A stretch of 64,000 bases of DNA, from contig NC_133647.1 in NCBI RefSeq assembly GCF_009905375.1, forward strand, positions 81,124,442 through 81,188,441, given 5' to 3'. The notes below the pieces were generated by a model. That model saw nothing but the letters and a program-made list of their open reading frames with translations. It did no database searches and was not told the origin of the DNA. Every line of letters starts with the position of its first letter. Positions within the stretch are counted from its first letter, which is position 1. Source of the DNA: Apium graveolens (lineage: Eukaryota; Streptophyta; Magnoliopsida; Apiales; Apiaceae). Below, one piece after another: positions 10,364 through 23,029 of this stretch. A program made the translations under genes and the position numbers.

Positions 10364-13300
10364 CTAATCTAGTCTGATGATATAGGCTTTATCAGACTCT
10401 AGATTGAATTCAAGTCCCTTAATTCCAAGAAATGTAGTGATGATTTTGGCGGTATTAGGCTTCATCTCAACTATATCACCATTGTGAGCTCTGTACTTAG
10501 GATAATATGGTCTGTCAGACTTTACAGAGTAAAGTTTCTTCTGCCTTTGAATATCAGATTTTAAGTAACTGACAGCACCATCCGTTGACCTGTTTTTCAC
10601 TTGAAGTAGAAATAGCACATGTTGCAATTCTTCAAAGTACTTCAAACGAATAACATTCTTTCTAATCTGGAATACCCTCCCATCTGTCATAAAATAAACA
10701 TGATATCTTCTTTCAATACAGAGTGGTAGACCATTTGTACAGACTCCAGTTGATTCAATCTTTCAGGAGTTGTTCCTACTCCTGGTTCACTCAAAGAAGT
10801 TGGATCAGAGGTAGTATTATTTACTCTCTTTTCTTTAGAACTACCCAATCCTGATTTGTCTCTAGCTTCCTTTCCTCTAATAACTCTTGCTTCAAAATCA
10901 CTTGATGTAGTCTTCAAAGGTTGAATAGACTGTTGAGCTTTAGTAAACCCAGGTAGTAGAATTTTTGAAGGTTTAACATGAGCAATGTCAGAGGTTTCCT
11001 TTTATTTATCTTATGATATCAAGCCAACTTGAGCTCTTTCAGAGGTTGCTTGCTTCATTGTAATATCATAATTTACTAAGTCCTGATCTTGAACAACATG
11101 AGCTCTGTCAGAGGTTGTTTGAATATTCTTCTTCTTCAAAATCTGACTAGTATCTTCATCAAATTTTACTTCCAGATCCATGATTGGCATATATACCTTT
11201 ACAGGTTCATCAATTTTTGCTTTACCCTTGGATCTAGGATCAACTTTTACCTGTGATTTGGCTTTGGATTCAGATTTGATTGCCTCAGAGTTTGTCTTCT
11301 CTTTAATCACAATGCCCTTAGGCTTAGGTGGTTTCTTTGCAATGACTTGAGCTTTTGACTTTGACTTGACATTTTCTGCTTTAAGTCGGGCTTCTTCTTC
11401 CTTCAGACTTTCAATATCCATGCCTGGATTGTCCTTTAGGAACAACCTTTTGGAAATCTCTTCATCAAGTTTCAAAGTTTGTTCACTAGAACTCATCCTT
11501 TTACCAGTATCAGAACTTGTTCTTCTCCCAGCATCAGAACTTGTTCTTCTCCCAGCATCAGAACTTGTTCTCTGTGTAGAAGTTCCTGCTTTCCTAGATG
11601 AAGAGCCTTTGACTTGACCATGACCTCTACCCCTTTCAGAGTTTCCCTGGTCATCATTATCATCATCCTTACCCTTCAGTGGTTGATCAGTTTTGCATTT
11701 GGACTTAATCACTTTCTCCCCCTTTTTGGCATCATCAGGTAGAAGGAGAGAGACAAGCAATTCCACAGAGTTTTGGATTTCATGAGTTGATCTTGTTGAG
11801 CAGCTTGATTCTTCAAAATATCAGATATTTGAGCTTGCTACTTTTCTTGAGTCTTTTCTATGTACCCAATACGGTCAAAGGCTGGCTTAAAAAACCTTTT
11901 CTTTTCCAATTTGACATTCATGTCTTACTGAATCAGGGTTTCTTGAATTTTGTTCACCTTGGCTTGAGTTATTGAGTGTTGACCTTGAAGATGCCTTGTA
12001 CTCAATGCAGTAACTCTGAGTTGTGCTTTGAAGTCATCATTCATTAGCATCTCATCAACTTTAGCTAGGTGCTCAGCAAGAATAGTTGCAGTGGGAACAA
12101 AATCAACTTTGTTCCATTCCTTGGTCCATTCCCTTCCTTTATTTGTTTCATTCCAAGGTACTGGTGCATCCTCTCTCACAAACTTTTTAATCAAATCAGC
12201 TTTATTAACTGTTTGTAGAGGTGCATGTCCTGAAGGACCATCATTTTCATTTATAGCACCTTCACCAGTATTTTCAGCATTTGCAGCATCATAACTTACA
12301 GAGCCTGCAGAATCAGCTTCCTTTGATAAAATGATAGTGTGTGAGGCTATAGAGGTTTCAAAATCATCCTCTAAGTTCTGATCAACATCCAAATTCTGAT
12401 GCTCACCTAATATCTGATCTTGATTTTCTAGATTCAGAAAAGGTGTTGTTGAAATATCTGCATTGAAATCAACATCTAAAATTGGTGTTATTGGTGGAGT
12501 TTGTTGAAGAATGGTTGGATCTTCCAAGTACAGAACCTCAGGCACAACCAAGTTGTGAATATCTATTTCAGCACTTGTACCTAGGTCTTCAGCATATACT
12601 TGTTCAGTGATAGGAGACACAGGAGGTGTAGGCATTGGCTCTGGAATTTTCTCTGGCTCTTGAATATGAGATTTGTGAGCTTCAGTAAGGTCTGGTTCAG
12701 GAGTGGGAAGTAATTCAATCACAATTGGTTCTGTTGGGATCAGAGATTCCTGACCCCTTTCGTTAGCTGCTGCTTCCATCCATTCTTCAGAGTTTGATGA
12801 TTCACTTATAGCCCTCCTTGCTCTTTGCTTTTTAAGTCTCTTAGCTGAAGTAGAGACTCTGGGAGCTTCATCATCAGAGTTTAGCTTTCTAAGCCTTTTT
12901 AGGGGCCTAGAACTCCCAGTTTCATGAGCTTTCTGAGAAGACACTTCTTCAGCTGCTTTTGTAACAGGTTCTGATGTGTGAACCTGTGCCTCATCTTCTG
13001 ATTCATCTCTCAGAATTATCCTCCTTCTTTTCTGTTGTGTCTGAGGTATAGTCTTTGTCCTCTTTGCTCTAGAAGAAGAAGGCTTCACTGTAGGTGCTGA
13101 TGGTTGAGTGGTATGTGTTGATGTTTGTGGAGTGACGAGAGTAGGTGCTGATGGCTGTTGTGTGGCGGTAGGTTGGACATCAGGATATAGCAATGAATAT
13201 ATAGCTAGCATCAACATTTACAAGAGCCTGCTTTACTGATAAAGGAATGCTAAGGGGTCTCAAAACTCCCTTCTTGTTATCAACAGTGAAAAAATCAGTA

Positions 13301-14010
13301 AAAGCCCTTTTTGCTAACCTAAAAGGTTCTATGAGTTCACCTGCTAGTTTTGGTTCATCTTCTGTACAGTAATTGTAAATTAACTGACAGAACCTAGCAA
13401 AGTAAACTACATTCCTGTCCTCTTTCATTCTATCTCCTATAAAACATAACACAGTCTTTGCATAATCAAAATGAGACTGGTTTAGGAGTGCATACCCAAT
13501 TTGTTGTGTCAGAATAGGAATGACATCAAAATTTGAGCATTTGTTGGCAAACGTCTTCGTGATGCAATCGAAGAAGAAGCTCCATTCCTTTCGAATATAT
13601 GGGCGTTTGAGTTGACCCAACTTAGCCAAACTCTGTTCTTACCCAAGATTAGCCATCATTTGCTGTAGCAAGGGCTCCTCCACAGCAGAACTAAATTGAC
13701 AAGATTCAGGTAGGTGTAGAACTTTTCGAACTGCTCCCGGAGTAACAACATACTCAACCTCATTTGCTGTAAATACGATGCTTGGAGTCCCATACTTACC
13801 ACCATCATCATAATTTCCAGTACGCCAGAATGTCAGAACTTGAGTTCCAGATATACTAGATGGCTGTGTCAATGCGAACCCAATTTCACTATGAGATAAG
13901 AAATCTAGGATAAAATGAAGTTCCGAAGGAGCTTCACTCTTAGTGAGAATGGCAACACAGTTGTTGGGGACAAACTTTGCTCCATCAAAGATTATATCCT
14001 TGGGTGCCAT
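10364..14010 (-). pseudogene. SIRE A third ORF ('env-like' by position), broken
   Basis: The start is MAPKD at 14010, shared with copy B. Open pieces in order: 14010-13639 (ends at TAA where B has Tyr), 13629-13180, 13217-11925, 11766-11011, 10917-10687, 10690-10364. The N-terminal ~250 residues are a folded, aromatic-rich domain (block REWSFFFDCITK-like; FARFCQLIY). Then come ~400 residues of P/T/S/E-rich disordered sequence with a basic-acidic patch (KRRRIILRDESEDE), a conserved KRLFLKDNP...EEEA block, a lysine-rich tail and a C-terminal domain. I see no signal peptide or membrane segment, so 'envelope' is only positional. Its function is unknown. Frameshifts and stops make this copy inactive. 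Confidence 0.7.
11511..11571 (-). repeat. 24-bp tandem repeat in third ORF
   Basis: Two and a half copies of a 24-bp unit beginning CAGAACTTGTTCTTCTCC on the plus strand (units at 11511, 11535, 11559). It encodes repeated TSSDAGRR. Each unit carries the SIRE AAGTTCTG motif. Confidence 0.9.
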
Positions 14011-15699
14011 TGAAAACGAGTGAGAATTTAGAATGCCTAAAAAGTGTTTGATAAAAACGTCATTCTTTCAAAAAGTATATTCCTATTCCTACTCCGCCTC
14101 CTTCTCTTTACACTCACTCCCGTCAAGCCAATCACAAACTACACGAGAGTTGCTCTTTTTTCATGGAGATTTACCCATCACAGAGATGTACAGAGGAAGA
14201 GAACGAACTTCATATATCCCTTTTCTACTCAATCCAGAAACAAGATCGGACGTTATTCCGGTTCGAGTCTGTATAGAAAACCGTCAGAGAATGTGAGAAG
14301 ATAAGAAAAAGAGAGAGAGTAAATAGATTAGAAATGTAAATAAAAGATTTGAAAATCTTTTATCTCTTTTACTTAGACACCCCACTGTGACAACAGTTAT
14401 TGAGAAGTGGAACAGACGTTACACCTGTCAGGCATGCAGCAGTTAAGACAATAGTTAATGAGCACGGGAAATAAGTAATGATTACTATGCACATGCAGTT
14501 TTTCAAAACAAAACTGTTCCCACTAAAAAAATGATTATGACCGTCTTTATCTCACATAAACCAATATTCTGATAAAATATAACCGTTCAAGTATTGACTT
14601 AAAAATAAATCAAGTAAATAAATGTTGCCACGTAAGCATCATAACTTGATTATTATCATAATTTAAAAGTCATCAGAATATGGCTCCTTAACTTAAAAAG
14701 TGAATGTTTATTCCTGTAATTCTTCACACAAATACTGATATGGTTACAACAGAACTTAATCATCAGAACTTCCATCAGAACTTGTCCTCAGAATTTATGC
14801 AACTGACACTTAAACTGTTCATCTAAAACAACTTTGATCACCACAGTAATTTTCATCATTCATATGGAGTGTAAGCGTGTGCTTTAAGCTAAATATCAGT
14901 CAAAGAGTAAAGTCTGATTCACTTCAGTACATCTTAGAAATAAGGCATAACTAAGAACTTTGCTTAAAATCTGTTATTAGTATGAAGTCTACTATAGAAT
15001 GAGTTCATGCATGAGTCCACCTCAACTATTTTGTGCTCATTTTATGCATCTTTTGAAATTCCTTTTTACAGTGGCTTCTCAGTGTAAGTGAGTCACGACT
15101 GCTTATCATAATTTATGCTATTATCAGAGTATTTCTCCAGTAATCAGAGAATGTGAAAAGTCACCAAGAAAATTTTATTTTGCTTTTCTAATGCATATTA
15201 CTTAATACCAACAATGAACTTGGGTCTTCCCTTCCACATAAATTTTTCTCTAGATCTCAAAGGAGTACCTGATATTCCTTTTCTTTTCTTTTCCTTTTGA
15301 TAAGTGAGGCTTATCAGCACTTAGTACATCCATGAGATTTACCAACATCAGAACTTAATAGATAAGAAGCACTATTCTAGTTTTTGACTTAGTAATAAGA
15401 TACACAAAGTAAACCTAACCAAGCTCAATATCAGAATTTGCTTGTATTAAAAGATTTCAACATAAACAATTACTTCAAACATGTGATCATTAGTATATTA
15501 GAGACTACTAGGTCAGCATCTAGCACAGTTATCCTCATTGGATTGAATAGTCACAGAAACATTCATATCACTATCAGAATTGAGAAATTCACATCAGACA
15601 ACAATCAGCACTTAGGTAAATTCAATTTAAGCACAGATTACATAAAGAGAGTAATATATGTAAATACTGATCATAAAGTCTGATGTATCAGAACATAAA
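14011..15699 (-). other. SIRE A spacer between pol and third ORF
   Basis: 1.69 kb with no credible ORF. It shares collinear blocks with the spacers of B (41875-43368) and E (62323-63762). One example in element orientation is TCAGGTACTCCTTTGAGATC (plus-strand complement near 15255-15275), and another is the block around GGTGACTTTTCA (near 15157). It also holds scattered AAGTTCTGA motifs. The last ~340 nt before the MAPKD start are probably the leader of the third ORF. A TATA-like site present in B is mutated here. Confidence 0.65.
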
Positions 15700-17195
15700 C
15701 TAAACAGATTTAGAGAAAGAACCTGAAACCATTCCAAGTTCATTTACCAATCTTGTAAAAGTAGCTTCACATAGTGGTTTTGTGAAGATATCTGCTAGTT
15801 GTTGATCTGTTGGAACAAAATGCAATTCCACTGTACCTTCTATCACATGTTCCCTTATGAAATGGTACCTTATGCTGATGTGCTTTGTCATAGAGTACTG
15901 AACTGGATTACCTGTCATAGCAATAGCACTTTGATTATCACAGTAAATAGGGATTTTAGAAAATTCTAACCCATAATCCAGTAACTGATTCTTCATCCAA
16001 AAATCTGTGCACAACAGCTTCCTACAACAATGTACTCTGCTTCTGCAGTTGATGTGGAAATTGACTTTTGTTTCTTGTTAAACCAAGAAACTAATCTGCC
16101 TCCAAGAATTTGGCAGCTTCCACTTGTGCTTTTCCTGTCAATTTTGCACCCTGCAAAATCTGCATCTGAGTAACCTTTTAGCTTAAAGTCTGATTCCCTA
16201 GGATACCACAATCCCAGATCAGCTGTACCCTTTAGGTACTTGAAAATTCTTTTCACAGCTGTTAAGTGAGGTTCTCTTGGATCTTCTTGAAATCTTGCAC
16301 AAAGACAGGTATCATACATGATATCAGGTCTACTTGCAGTTAGATAGAGTAGTGAGCCAATCATACCTCTGTATCAGTAATATCTACTGATGTACTAGTA
16401 TTCCTTATCCAATTTTGTTGTTGTGGCCATAGGAGTGGATGCACTTGAACAGTCTTGCATTCCAAATTTCTTCAATAAATTTCTAGTGTACTTAGATTGA
16501 CAAATAAAAGTTCCTTCTTCATTCTGCTTGACTTGAAGGCCCAGAAAATAGCTAAGTTCTCCCATCATACTCATTTGATATCTTGACTGCATTAGCTTGG
16601 CAAACCTTTTACAAAGTCTGTAATTTGTAGAACCAAAAATGATATCATCAACATATATCTGCACCAAAAGTAAGTCCTTTCCATGGTTGAGATAGAATAA
16701 AGTTTTGTCAATTGTCCCTCTGTTAAATCCACTTTCCAGAAGAAACTGAGCTAATGTCTCATACCATGCTCTTAGAGCTTGCTTAAGGCCATAAAGTGCT
16801 TTATCAAGTCTGTAGACATGATGAGGAAATTTTGAATCTACAAAATCTGGAGGTTGTTCAACATATACTTCTTCTTCAAATTTTCCATTAAGAAAAGCAC
16901 TTTTTACATCCATTTGAAAGACTGTAAACTTTTTGTGAGCAGCATAAGCCAAAAATATCCTTATGGCTTCCAATCTAGCAACTGGTGCAAATGTTTCATC
17001 ATAATCAATTCCCTCCTGTTAAGAATATTCTTTTGCAACCAACCTTGCTTTATTCCTTGTAATTATGTCATCACTATCAGTTTTGTTTCTGAACACCCAT
17101 TTTGTACCAATAACAGATCTATTCTTTGGTCTTGGCACTAGGGTCCAGACTTTATTTCTTTCAAATTCATTTAACTCTTCCTACATTGCTTGCAC
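15700..17195 (-). pseudogene. SIRE A pol: reverse transcriptase and RNase H
   Basis: Three open pieces (16973-16395, 16364-15993, 16014-15700) plus a stop-broken start. RT blocks: [11 protein letters not shown] (just upstream of 16973), [32 protein letters not shown] and [10 protein letters not shown] with the catalytic DD. RNase H blocks: YSDADFAGC, STSGSCQ, STAEAEYI and, near the end, LADIFTKPL. Between 17196 and 16973 three stops replace Trp, Gln and Gln codons by C-to-T or G-to-A type changes. Frameshifts lie near 16390 and 16000. The product would copy element RNA into cDNA if intact. Confidence 0.9.
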
Positions 17196-19052
17196 TCAAT
17201 CAGCATCTTGAAGAGCTTCTTCCACTTTCTTTGGTTCAGACTGAGAAAGAAAAGAATGATAGAGACATTCATTTGATATTACTGTTCTAGTTCTAATACC
17301 TGCTTCAGGATCTCCAATAATCAAGTCAGGTGTATGTGCTTTAGTCCACTTCCTTGCAGATGTAAGATTATCTCTAGAATTGGATGCTCCCCCATGATCC
17401 ATGCTGTCTCCATCAACATTTTCTGATGCTCCCCCTGAAATCATGCTCTCTGAGTTGGATTCTTCAGAATTTGAGTTTCCAGAATTATCAGAACTTGGCC
17501 CATCAGAACTTGATGAATCAAAACTTGAAGAGCATGTTCTTGGTTCTGATGCTTCTTGAGATGTGGTTGGATCTTCAATATGCCCCCCCTGCACAGGTGC
17601 ATTTTCCTTTGGCATAGTCACCACAGTTTCAATAACATCAGAGTTTAACCCATCAGAGTTTGCAGTATCAGAATTTAGACTATCAGAATTTACAGAATCA
17701 GAATTTAAAGCTTCATTCTCAAATCTCAGCTGATCATGATCATTGAAATCTTCCAGTCCAGTAATCTTCTTATCATCAAAAGATACATTGATAGATTCCA
17801 TGACAACCCTTGTTCTTAAATTGTAGACTCTGAAGGCTTTTGTGGAAAGTGGATATCCAACAAAAATTCCTTCATCAGCTTTTAGATCAAATTTGATTAG
17901 CTGTTCAGGATGAGTCTTAAGAACAAAATACTTGCATCCAAATACATGAAAGTCCTTCAAATTTGGCTTCTTTTTCTTCACCATCTCATATGGTGTCTTT
18001 TCATGCTTGTTGATAAGTGTTGCATTCTGAGTAAAACAAGCAGTCTGCACAGCTTCAGCCCAAAAGTGGGTTGGTAATTTTGCTTCATCAAGCATAGTTC
18101 GTGCAGCTTCAATAAGAGTTCTATTCTTTCTTTCAACAACTCCATTTTGCTGTGGAGTTCCAGGAGCAGAAAATTCCTGCTTGATTCCATGGTCTTTGCA
18201 GAACTCTTCCATGATCAAATTCTTGAACTCAGTGCCATTATCACTTCTTATGATTTTCACAGAGTCTTTAACCAATTTATCCAGTTGTTTGACATGATCA
18301 ATCAAGATAGATGCAGTTTCACTTTTTGTGTGCAAGAAATACACCCATGTGTATCTGGTAAACTCATCTACTATGACCATAACATATTTCTTCTTTGCAA
18401 TAGACATGACATTCACTGGACCAAATAGATCAACATGTAGTAGATGATAAGGCTCAAGAATTGAAGATTCAGTCTTGCTCTTGAATGAAGATTTTCTTTT
18501 TTTTTTTACCTTTTGACATGAATCACAAAGGCCATCAGGAGCAAATACTGATTTTGGCAGTCCTCTCACAAGATCTTTCTTGACTAGTTCATTTATATTG
18601 TTGAAATTTAAATGAGAGAGTTTCTTGTGCCAATCCCAGCTTTCTTCAATTGATGCTCTGCTTAACAGACAGATTGCAGAACCATCAGAACTTGTTGAAA
18701 GCTTGGCTTCATAAATATTACCATGCCTGTATCCCTTTAGAACAACTTTGCCTGTAGATTTGCTTACAACTTCACAGTGTTCTTCAAAGAAATCCACATG
18801 ATAACCTCTGTCACAGATTTGACTAACACTTAGCAGATTGTGTTTAAGTCCTGAGACTAGAGCTACTTTCTCAATGATGACATTCCCAAGATTGATATTG
18901 CCATATCCCAGAGTTTTTCCCATGTTGCCATCTCCATAAGAAACTCCCGGGCCAGGTTTCTCCACAAAGTATGATAGCAGGGCTTTATTTCCAGTCATAT
19001 GTCCTAAACATCCACTGTCCAGAACTAGGATGTTTTTCCTGTTACCTTGCAA
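17196..19052 (-). pseudogene. SIRE A pol: protease and integrase, 618 open codons
   Basis: One open frame. Near the start is LDSGCLGHMTG, the retropepsin DSG active site of Copia protease (residues ~11-21). The pre-integrase zinc block has H...HLNFNN and LCDSCQ (residues ~140-180). The DDE catalytic residues lie in LHVDLFGP, IRSDNGTEF and PQQNGVVERKN. C-terminal to the integrase is a Ser/Asn/Asp-rich linker built from NSD and SSD repeats (residues ~440-560), then the RT approach. The frame has no ATG: it starts just after two in-frame stops that separate it from gag. A TGA replaces Trp at its end. Confidence 0.9.
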
Positions 19053-19538
19053 TCACAAAGACCACTAATGATTAGTTTAAGGACCCAGACTTGCTTGGAT
19101 CCTTTGGCCTTATTAAGTTTGTTAACATTTGCAGCGGATTTAACATCAGAGTTTATGTCAACATTTTTCTTATCAGAATTTACAGTATCAGACTTTGCAT
19201 CAGAACTTACACTAGAAGGAATAATGCTAACTTTCTTTAAAGAAGGTTTTATTTGATAATAATCATAGTACAAACTATGATATTCCTTATAAGTATAAAT
19301 GGAATGCCATCTACCACAATGAAAAGAAGGATTTTGTGGTTTAAACCTAACCGACTGACTCTTAACTCCTGATTTAGGAGGTAAAGAGTTGATATTCTTA
19401 TTATTCCTGCAAAGAAGCCAGATGGTTAGAATTTCCACAGTTATAGCATTTCTTTCTAGGAGCATTAGGAACAGGCATATAATTATTGCTTTTATTCACA
19501 CCTTCCTTTCCATTCCTATTTTTCCTAGGTGGTTTTAC
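19047..19538 (-). other. Intron-like segment at SIRE A gag-pol boundary (acceptor lost)
   Basis: The donor context AACAAG|GTAAAA is kept at 19539/19538. The acceptor position reads TTGCAA instead of TTGCAG, so this copy probably cannot splice. Length 492 nt. Inside are TAG and TGA five codons apart (including the TAG) in the pol frame, as in B and E, and a branch-point-like CTAAT. Element D inserted at the donor: its TSD (AACAA on this strand) is the exon side of the site. Confidence 0.4.
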
Positions 19539-19539
19539 C
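19056..19539 (-). pseudogene. SIRE A gag C-terminal part
   Basis: It continues the gag frame interrupted by D. It holds a decayed CYNC zinc-knuckle-like block, a second decayed knuckle (HCGRWHSIYTYKEYH, in which B and E have C at the fourth ligand) and a C-terminal NSD/NSDVKS-rich tail ending near KQVWVLK. One-base and two-base indels relative to B and E put its longest ORF (19465-19025) out of frame with pol. Confidence 0.75.
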
Positions 19540-19544
19540 TTGTT
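19540..19544. repeat. Target-site duplication of element D (TTGTT), left copy
   Basis: TTGTT directly precedes the LTR at 19545. The same five bases follow the other LTR at 27448-27452. Removing D restores collinearity of SIRE A gag with copies B and E. Confidence 0.95.
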
Positions 19545-21207
19545 TGTTGGATTTTTAACGCAGCGGGGCATGGCAAAACACTTTTACACATATAAAATCC
19601 AAATAAAAGCATATAAATCGTGAATAAAAATTCGAGGGATCGAATCTAACCTTTTAAAATTAATTCGGAGACAACTGATCAGAGATCCTTAGCAGTTGCT
19701 CCTCAAGTGTGAAGCACTCCACCGGTATCCACCAAGAAAACGACTTTTAGGAGGAGGAGGAGGTGGAGAGAATTTGGTTTTCTAAAACTTTTGGGTTTTC
19801 TGGGGTTAGAATAAAAATAGGGTCTATAATAGTGTATTTATAGGCAAAATTTTCAGCTGAAATTTTCCCATAAATATTATTATTATTATCCCATTTATTA
19901 TTCTCATTAATAATTAAAACACCTTTTAATTATTAATCCTTTTTCTAAACACTTTAGAATTAATTCTCTCTCTTGATTTAATTTCCAAAAATTAAATCCT
20001 TAATTAATAATATTAAGAACTTTTCTTAATTAATTTATAATCAATTAAATCTCATTTAATCAATTATTAAATTTGCCAATTAATTATTTATTTCACAAAT
20101 AAATAATTATTAGCCATTATTAATTAATTCCTCCACCATAAAATCATTCTCTTTTTATGGTGTGACCCTGTAGGTTCAATATTAAGCCGGTAGTAGAAAT
20201 AAATAATAATAAAACTATTTTATCATTATTTATATAAATTCTCTAATTTATTAAATATGATTAATTAATTAATCACATTTATTCTACATCGTGAGTGATG
20301 CTTCTCAACATATCGCGACTATCCGGATAATATGAATTCACTGCTTAGAATACCAAGAACCTGTCAGTTAATAGTTACCGTACAATAAACTCCTTCTACC
20401 TTACAATGTCCCGATTAAATACAAGGCATGGATCTCGTGTCAAGCCTATCTAATTTAATCACTTGCTTACCATTTATTATGCGTAGTTCTATGCAAATTA
20501 GAAACTCCTTTCTAATTTCATTCACTCTGGCCAGAGATTCCTGAACTAGCATAAGTGGATCAGCCTTGAACATTCGCTTCCTTCACTGGAAGGGGTAGAT
20601 CCTTTATTGATCATACACTATCTTCGTGTACAAATTCCTATACCCAGAAGAGCCCTAATAATTGTCCCTGGAGACTAAGAACTAAACCAAAGCATAGTTC
20701 AGTATACACAAGATGACTATGATGACCCCAAGTCTAAGGATACTTGTACAACTATCACTAAGCGAACAACTGCTGACACGTGAGTGAACTCCATTAGTTA
20801 TTCAGCTGGGTGAGTCATGTTTAGTGAACTTATTCTATAATAAGCACCTACATACTAGCTATAGTGTCACCACACAAATGTCTATGAGAACAGACATCCT
20901 TCATAATGAAGCAAGCATAGTATGTACCGATCTTTGCGGATTATTAATTACCAGTTAGTAATCCTATGACCAGGAACTATTTAAGTTTAGAGTTATCATC
21001 TTTTTAGGTCTCACTATTATGATCTCATCATAATCCATAAAAAGCTTTACTCTAAACTATGGTATATCTTATTTAAACACTTAAATAGATAAAGCCCGTA
21101 ATAAAAACAAAACAAGTCTTTATTAATATCAATGAAATCAAAACAGATTACATAAAAGTTATTCCTAAATCCTAATACATGATTGGACTTAGGACATATT
21201 CCTTTCA
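19545..21207 (-). repeat. Element D 3' LTR
   Basis: 1,663 bp. Plus-strand ends TGTTGGATTTTTAACGCAGC...CATATTCCTTTCA. It pairs with 25779-27447. Contains a GGA microsatellite near 19750 and AT-rich segments, no gene. Confidence 0.95.
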
Positions 21208-21222
21208 ATCTCCCACTTGTAC
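21208..21222 (-). other. Element D polypurine tract
   Basis: The minus strand reads ACAAGTGGGAGAT before the LTR start, a typical Copia PPT. Confidence 0.85.
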
Positions 21223-21778
21223 TAAAGCCAATCACTCTGGTATCTAATACCCATCTCATCTTTATGACGATCAAAGTGACTTTCAAAAAGTAGCTTTGTG
21301 AGTGGGTCTGCTATGTTGTTGTGTGTGTCAACTCTAATTCAATACAATATAAGAAATGTTACCGCGCTCCCACTAACCCTTTTGTAGACGCATGGTTCAT
21401 CTACGTTATTGATAAAATCAAACTCTTTGATTATCTCATCAAAACGAATGTTCCATCTTTCGAGAAGCTTGCTTTAAACCACATTAATCGCAAGCAAAAT
21501 CCGAACCGATTTTAACAGGGCTACATGTAAAAAGTTTCATCAAAGTCAATCCATTGTCTTTGTTTGAATCCTTTTCCCAAAAGCCTGGCCTTATAGGTCT
21601 CCACCTGGCCATCTGCTATAATCTATCTTTTGTATACCGTATACATAGATTCCATTCTGGATTTCATGGCACTATGCCATTTCTCTGAGTCAACACTACT
21701 CATAGCCTCATTATAGGTTACAGGGTCGTCATCATCAATGATCGATAACTCATTGTCATTCTCAATGACAAGGCCATA
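21223..21778 (-). pseudogene. Element D RNase H tail and RT fragment with deletion
   Basis: From the 3' side: an ADPLTK-like RNase H end (minus of about 21290-21320), then a short RT fragment with GLKQASRKM (about 21450-21480) and a DETF-like piece near 21550. The blocks that should lie between them, including YVDD and the RNase H catalytic residues, are absent. The reading frame is shifted and stopped. Confidence 0.7.
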
Positions 21779-23029
21779 TTACCTCTCAGGTTGGCGAGAC
21801 ACTCTCCCTGATCTATTAATGGGCTGTTCCACAAAAGGTTGTTCAGTCAGAACAGGTGTTTCCACTCGATCTGTAGTAGTTTGTGCTTCTTGAACTTCAT
21901 TAAGTTCAATTTTGCTCCCACTGTTTCCTTCAAGGATAAACTCCTTTTCCAAGAAGGTAGCATGTCTGGAGACAAACACCCGATGATCGGTGCAAAAGTA
22001 ATACCCTAAAGTCTCTTTAGGATATCCCACAAAACTACATCTTACGGATCGATATTCCAGCTTATCTGGGTCAACTTTCTTGACATAAGCTGGACATCCC
22101 CAAATCTTAACGTGTTTAAGACTCAGTTTCCTTTCTTTCCATATCTCATACGGAGTTTAAGGAACAGATTTGGAAGGCACCTTATTCAGTAAATATGCTG
22201 AGGTTTCCAATGCATAACCCCATAGGAATACTGGAAGATTTGCATAGCTCATCATGGACCGAACAATGTCTAACAAAGTTCAATTTTTCCTTTCAGATAC
22301 CAATCTGGAGGAGTCCACTGGGAGACTATACCATTTATTTTGAGATAATCTAGAAACTCTCCGTCCAAGTATTCACCACCTCGATCTAATCGAAGAGTTA
22401 TAATACTATGTTTGGTTGTTTCTCCACTTCATACTTATATTCTTTGAACTTTTCAAAGGCCTCAGACTTGTGTTTCATCAAACACATATCCGAATCCAGA
22501 TCTATCATCTATGAAAGTAATGAAGTATGAAAATCCACCCATGGCTTGCGTAGATATTGGTCCACATACATCTGTGTGTACCATTCCTAGCAAATTTGCA
22601 GCCCTCTCTCCATGTCTACTAAATGGAGACTGCAATGCCACTATAAAGTGAGATTTTCATCATCCCTTTTCTTTTATTAGTTTGTTCAATCTGAAATAAA
22701 TTATGTCACATACATACAGACCATTATTTAAAGCACCACGTCCATAAAGAATATTATCTCCAAGAATAGAACATTCATTATTCTCAATAATAAATAAAAA
22801 TCCAGCCAAGTCTAACATGGGAATAATATTCCTCACAATCGAGGGAACAAAATAACAATTATTTCAAACAATAGTCTTGCCCGTAGGCCTATGTAAATGA
22901 AATGATTCTACATCTTCAGCAGCAACTCTTGCTCCATTTCCCATCAGTAGAATCACCTCCTCTTCCTCAAGAGTCCTACTTCTCCTTGGTCCCTGCAACA
23001 ATTGCAGATATGAGAACCACAGGCGGTAT
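21779..23029 (-). pseudogene. Element D integrase, decayed
   Basis: Minus-strand reading shows the Copia integrase order with stops. It has a decayed pre-integrase part, then a block around 22620-22540 reading LLGMVHTDVCGPI, which holds the first catalytic Asp, and LRSDRGGEYL near 22390, which holds the second. An open C-terminal piece at 22030-21779 has the GYPKETLGYYFC 'SGYPK' block and an RRSxRxRxxPER-like end. The product cannot be made as one chain. Confidence 0.75.

Noticed and set aside
10364..14010. Third ORF as a true viral envelope gene
   Set aside because: No signal peptide, membrane anchor or Cys pattern is visible; only the position is env-like.
17384..19595. Plus-strand ORFs opposite SIRE A pol
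   Set aside because: Same shadows recur opposite pol in B and E; they mirror the coding strand composition.
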